Source: Siccibacter turicensis LMG 23730 (GTDB taxonomy: Bacteria; Pseudomonadota; Gammaproteobacteria; Enterobacterales; Enterobacteriaceae). From it: 64,000 bases of DNA. The notes beneath the pieces were generated by a model. It was given only the letters and a program-made list of their open reading frames with translations, did not search any database and was not told the DNA's origin. The position numbers were made by a program, and so were the translations under genes. The DNA is taken from contig NZ_AWFZ01000061.1 of assembly GCF_000463155.2 (NCBI RefSeq), positions 173,294 through 237,293 of the forward strand, in the 5' to 3' direction. Below, piece by piece: positions 62,933-64,000 of the stretch (within the stretch, counting starts at the first letter, position 1; each line of letters starts with the position of its first letter).

Positions 62933-64000
62933 ATGACCAATCCATTACTCACGCCGTTTACACTGCCGCCGTTTTCCGCTATCAAACCCGAGCACGTGGT
63001 GCCTGCCGTTACAAAGGCGCTGGAAGACTGCCGCGCGCAGGTTGGGGCTGTGGTTGCCAGCGGCGCGCCGTACTCGTGGGAGACGCTCTGCCAGCCGCTG
63101 GCGGAAGTCGACGACCGTCTTGGCCGTATTTTTTCGCCGGTAAGCCATCTCAATTCGGTACAAAACAGCCCGGAACTGCGTGAAGCCTACGAGCAGACCC
63201 TGCCGCTGCTCTCCGAGTACAGCACCTGGGTCGGCCAGAACGAGGGGCTGTATCAGGCCTACCGCGATCTGCGTAACGGCGAGAACTACGGCAAGCTGGA
63301 TACCGCGCAGAAAAAAGCGGTGGATAACGCGCTGCGTGATTTCGAACTGTCGGGCATTGGCCTGCCGCCGGAAAAACAGAAGCGCTACGGTGAAATCGCC
63401 GCGCGTCTCTCCGAGCTGGGCTCTACCTACAGCAACAACGTGCTCGACGCGACCATGGGCTGGTCAAAATTGATCGCCGACGAATCAGAGCTGGCCGGCA
63501 TGCCGGAAAGCGCGCTGGCCGCGGCAAAAGCGCAGGCCGAAGCGAAAGAACAGCAGGGCTATCTGCTGACGCTGGATATTCCGAGCTATCTGCCGGTGAT
63601 GACCTACTGCGACAACCAGCCGCTGCGCGAAGAGATGTACCGCGCCTACAGCACTCGCGCCTCCGATCAGGGGCCGAACGCGGGCAAATGGGACAACAGC
63701 CCGGTGATGGAAGAGATCCTCGCGCTGCGTCACGAGCTGGCTCAACTGCTGGGCTTTGACAGCTACGCCCATAAATCCCTGGCCACCAAAATGGCAGAGC
63801 ACCCGCAGCAGGTTCTGGATTTCTTAACCGATCTGGCGAAGCGTGCCCGTCCGCAGGGCGAGCAGGAGCTGGCTCAGCTGCGCGCCTTTGCGAAGCAGGA
63901 GTACGGCGTGGACGAGCTGCAACCCTGGGATATCGCGTACTACAGCGAAAAACAGAAACAGCACCTCTACAGCATCAGCGATGAGCAGCTGCGCCCTTAC
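62933..64000 (+). CDS. prlC: PrlC oligopeptidase A, 5' part only
   Basis: First 356 codons of the M3-family oligopeptidase A (about 680 residues in E. coli), cut by the window end. Starts MTNPLLTPFTLPPFSAIKPEHVVPAV; LGSTYSNNVLDATMGWSKLI and YLPVMTYCDNQPLREEMYRAYSTRASD are characteristic. The zinc site HExxH lies beyond the window. Cytoplasmic degradation of signal peptides and short peptides. Confidence 0.96.
   Translation, partial: MTNPLLTPFTLPPFSAIKPEHVVPAVTKALEDCRAQVGAVVASGAPYSWETLCQPLAEVDDRLGRIFSPVSHLNSVQNSPELREAYEQTLPLLSEYSTWVGQNEGLYQAYRDLRNGENYGKLDTAQKKAVDNALRDFELSGIGLPPEKQKRYGEIAARLSELGSTYSNNVLDATMGWSKLIADESELAGMPESALAAAKAQAEAKEQQGYLLTLDIPSYLPVMTYCDNQPLREEMYRAYSTRASDQGPNAGKWDNSPVMEEILALRHELAQLLGFDSYAHKSLATKMAEHPQQVLDFLTDLAKRARPQGEQELAQLRAFAKQEYGVDELQPWDIAYYSEKQKQHLYSISDEQLRPY

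Overview
The window is chromosomal DNA of an enterobacterium close to Enterobacter, Lelliottia or Leclercia. Gene order runs almost collinear with the Escherichia coli 78-80 min region, read from yiaG to prlC: yiaG-yiaF-ghrB-yiaD-bisC-yiaC-tag-yhjY-yhjX-eptB-proK-dppABCDF-bcsGFE/bcsRQABZC-pdeK-dctA-yhjJ-kdgK-pdeH-yhjG-yhjE-yhjD-yhjC-gor-rlmJ-prlC. Protein lengths and key residues match E. coli closely (BisC 777, EptB 563, BcsA 872, DctA 428, Gor 450 residues). Several loci differ from that backbone: an mqsRA toxin-antitoxin pair between yiaF and ghrB, a 2-ketogluconate catabolic operon attached to ghrB, zinT and ohr, a toxin-antitoxin-rich block where E. coli carries yhjV, an orphan ccdA, and a gor-proximal block with an SDR oxidoreductase, ydeI, a GNAT and a HEPN-like membrane protein.

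Layout. 0-2.3 kb: yiaG, lipoprotein yiaF, mqsRA. 2.4-7.7 kb (minus): LacI-type regulator, kguE, kguK, kguT and ghrB, which together import 2-ketogluconate, phosphorylate it and reduce it; a perfect 14-bp palindrome close to the Pseudomonas PtxS operator lies upstream of kguE. 7.9-18.2 kb: zinT with a Zur-like box, yiaD, bisC, yiaC, tag, yhjY, an orphan Xre regulator, yhjX with a three-copy YpdB-type direct repeat, ohr, eptB. 18.26-18.56 kb: tRNA-Pro(CGG) proK, with its 3' end and terminator duplicated 167 bp downstream. 19.3-25.0 kb: the dipeptide ABC transporter dppABCDF.

25.0-28.7 kb is the accessory block. It holds a hipBST tripartite toxin-antitoxin system (antitoxin HipB, split HipA N-lobe HipS, kinase HipT) with six regularly spaced operator-like palindromes, a ribbon-helix-helix protein divergent from an unknown 174-residue protein, and vapBC. 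28.8-45.1 kb is the complete type II cellulose locus, bcsEFG diverging from bcsRQABZC, followed by the c-di-GMP phosphodiesterase pdeK. 45.3-52.4 kb: dctA, yhjJ (apparently frameshifted at the signal-peptide junction), kdgK, pdeH with a near-perfect sigma-28 promoter, and yhjG. 52.5-58.4 kb: orphan ccdA, yhjE, yhjD, LysR yhjC divergent from an SDR gene, ydeI and a GNAT. 58.6-64.0 kb: a predicted short RNA or attenuator before the HEPN-like membrane protein gene, then gor, rlmJ and the 5' part of prlC.

Main themes are motile-to-sessile control (cellulose synthesis beside two phosphodiesterases), sugar-acid catabolism (kgu, kdgK), peptide and dicarboxylate uptake, and a cluster of toxin-antitoxin genes at backbone junctions. 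The most interesting candidates are the hipBST operator array, the RHH/unknown divergent pair, the short RNA at about 58.6-58.7 kb and the proK 3' duplication. All assignments rest on reading the sequence and recall of homologues; no searches were run.
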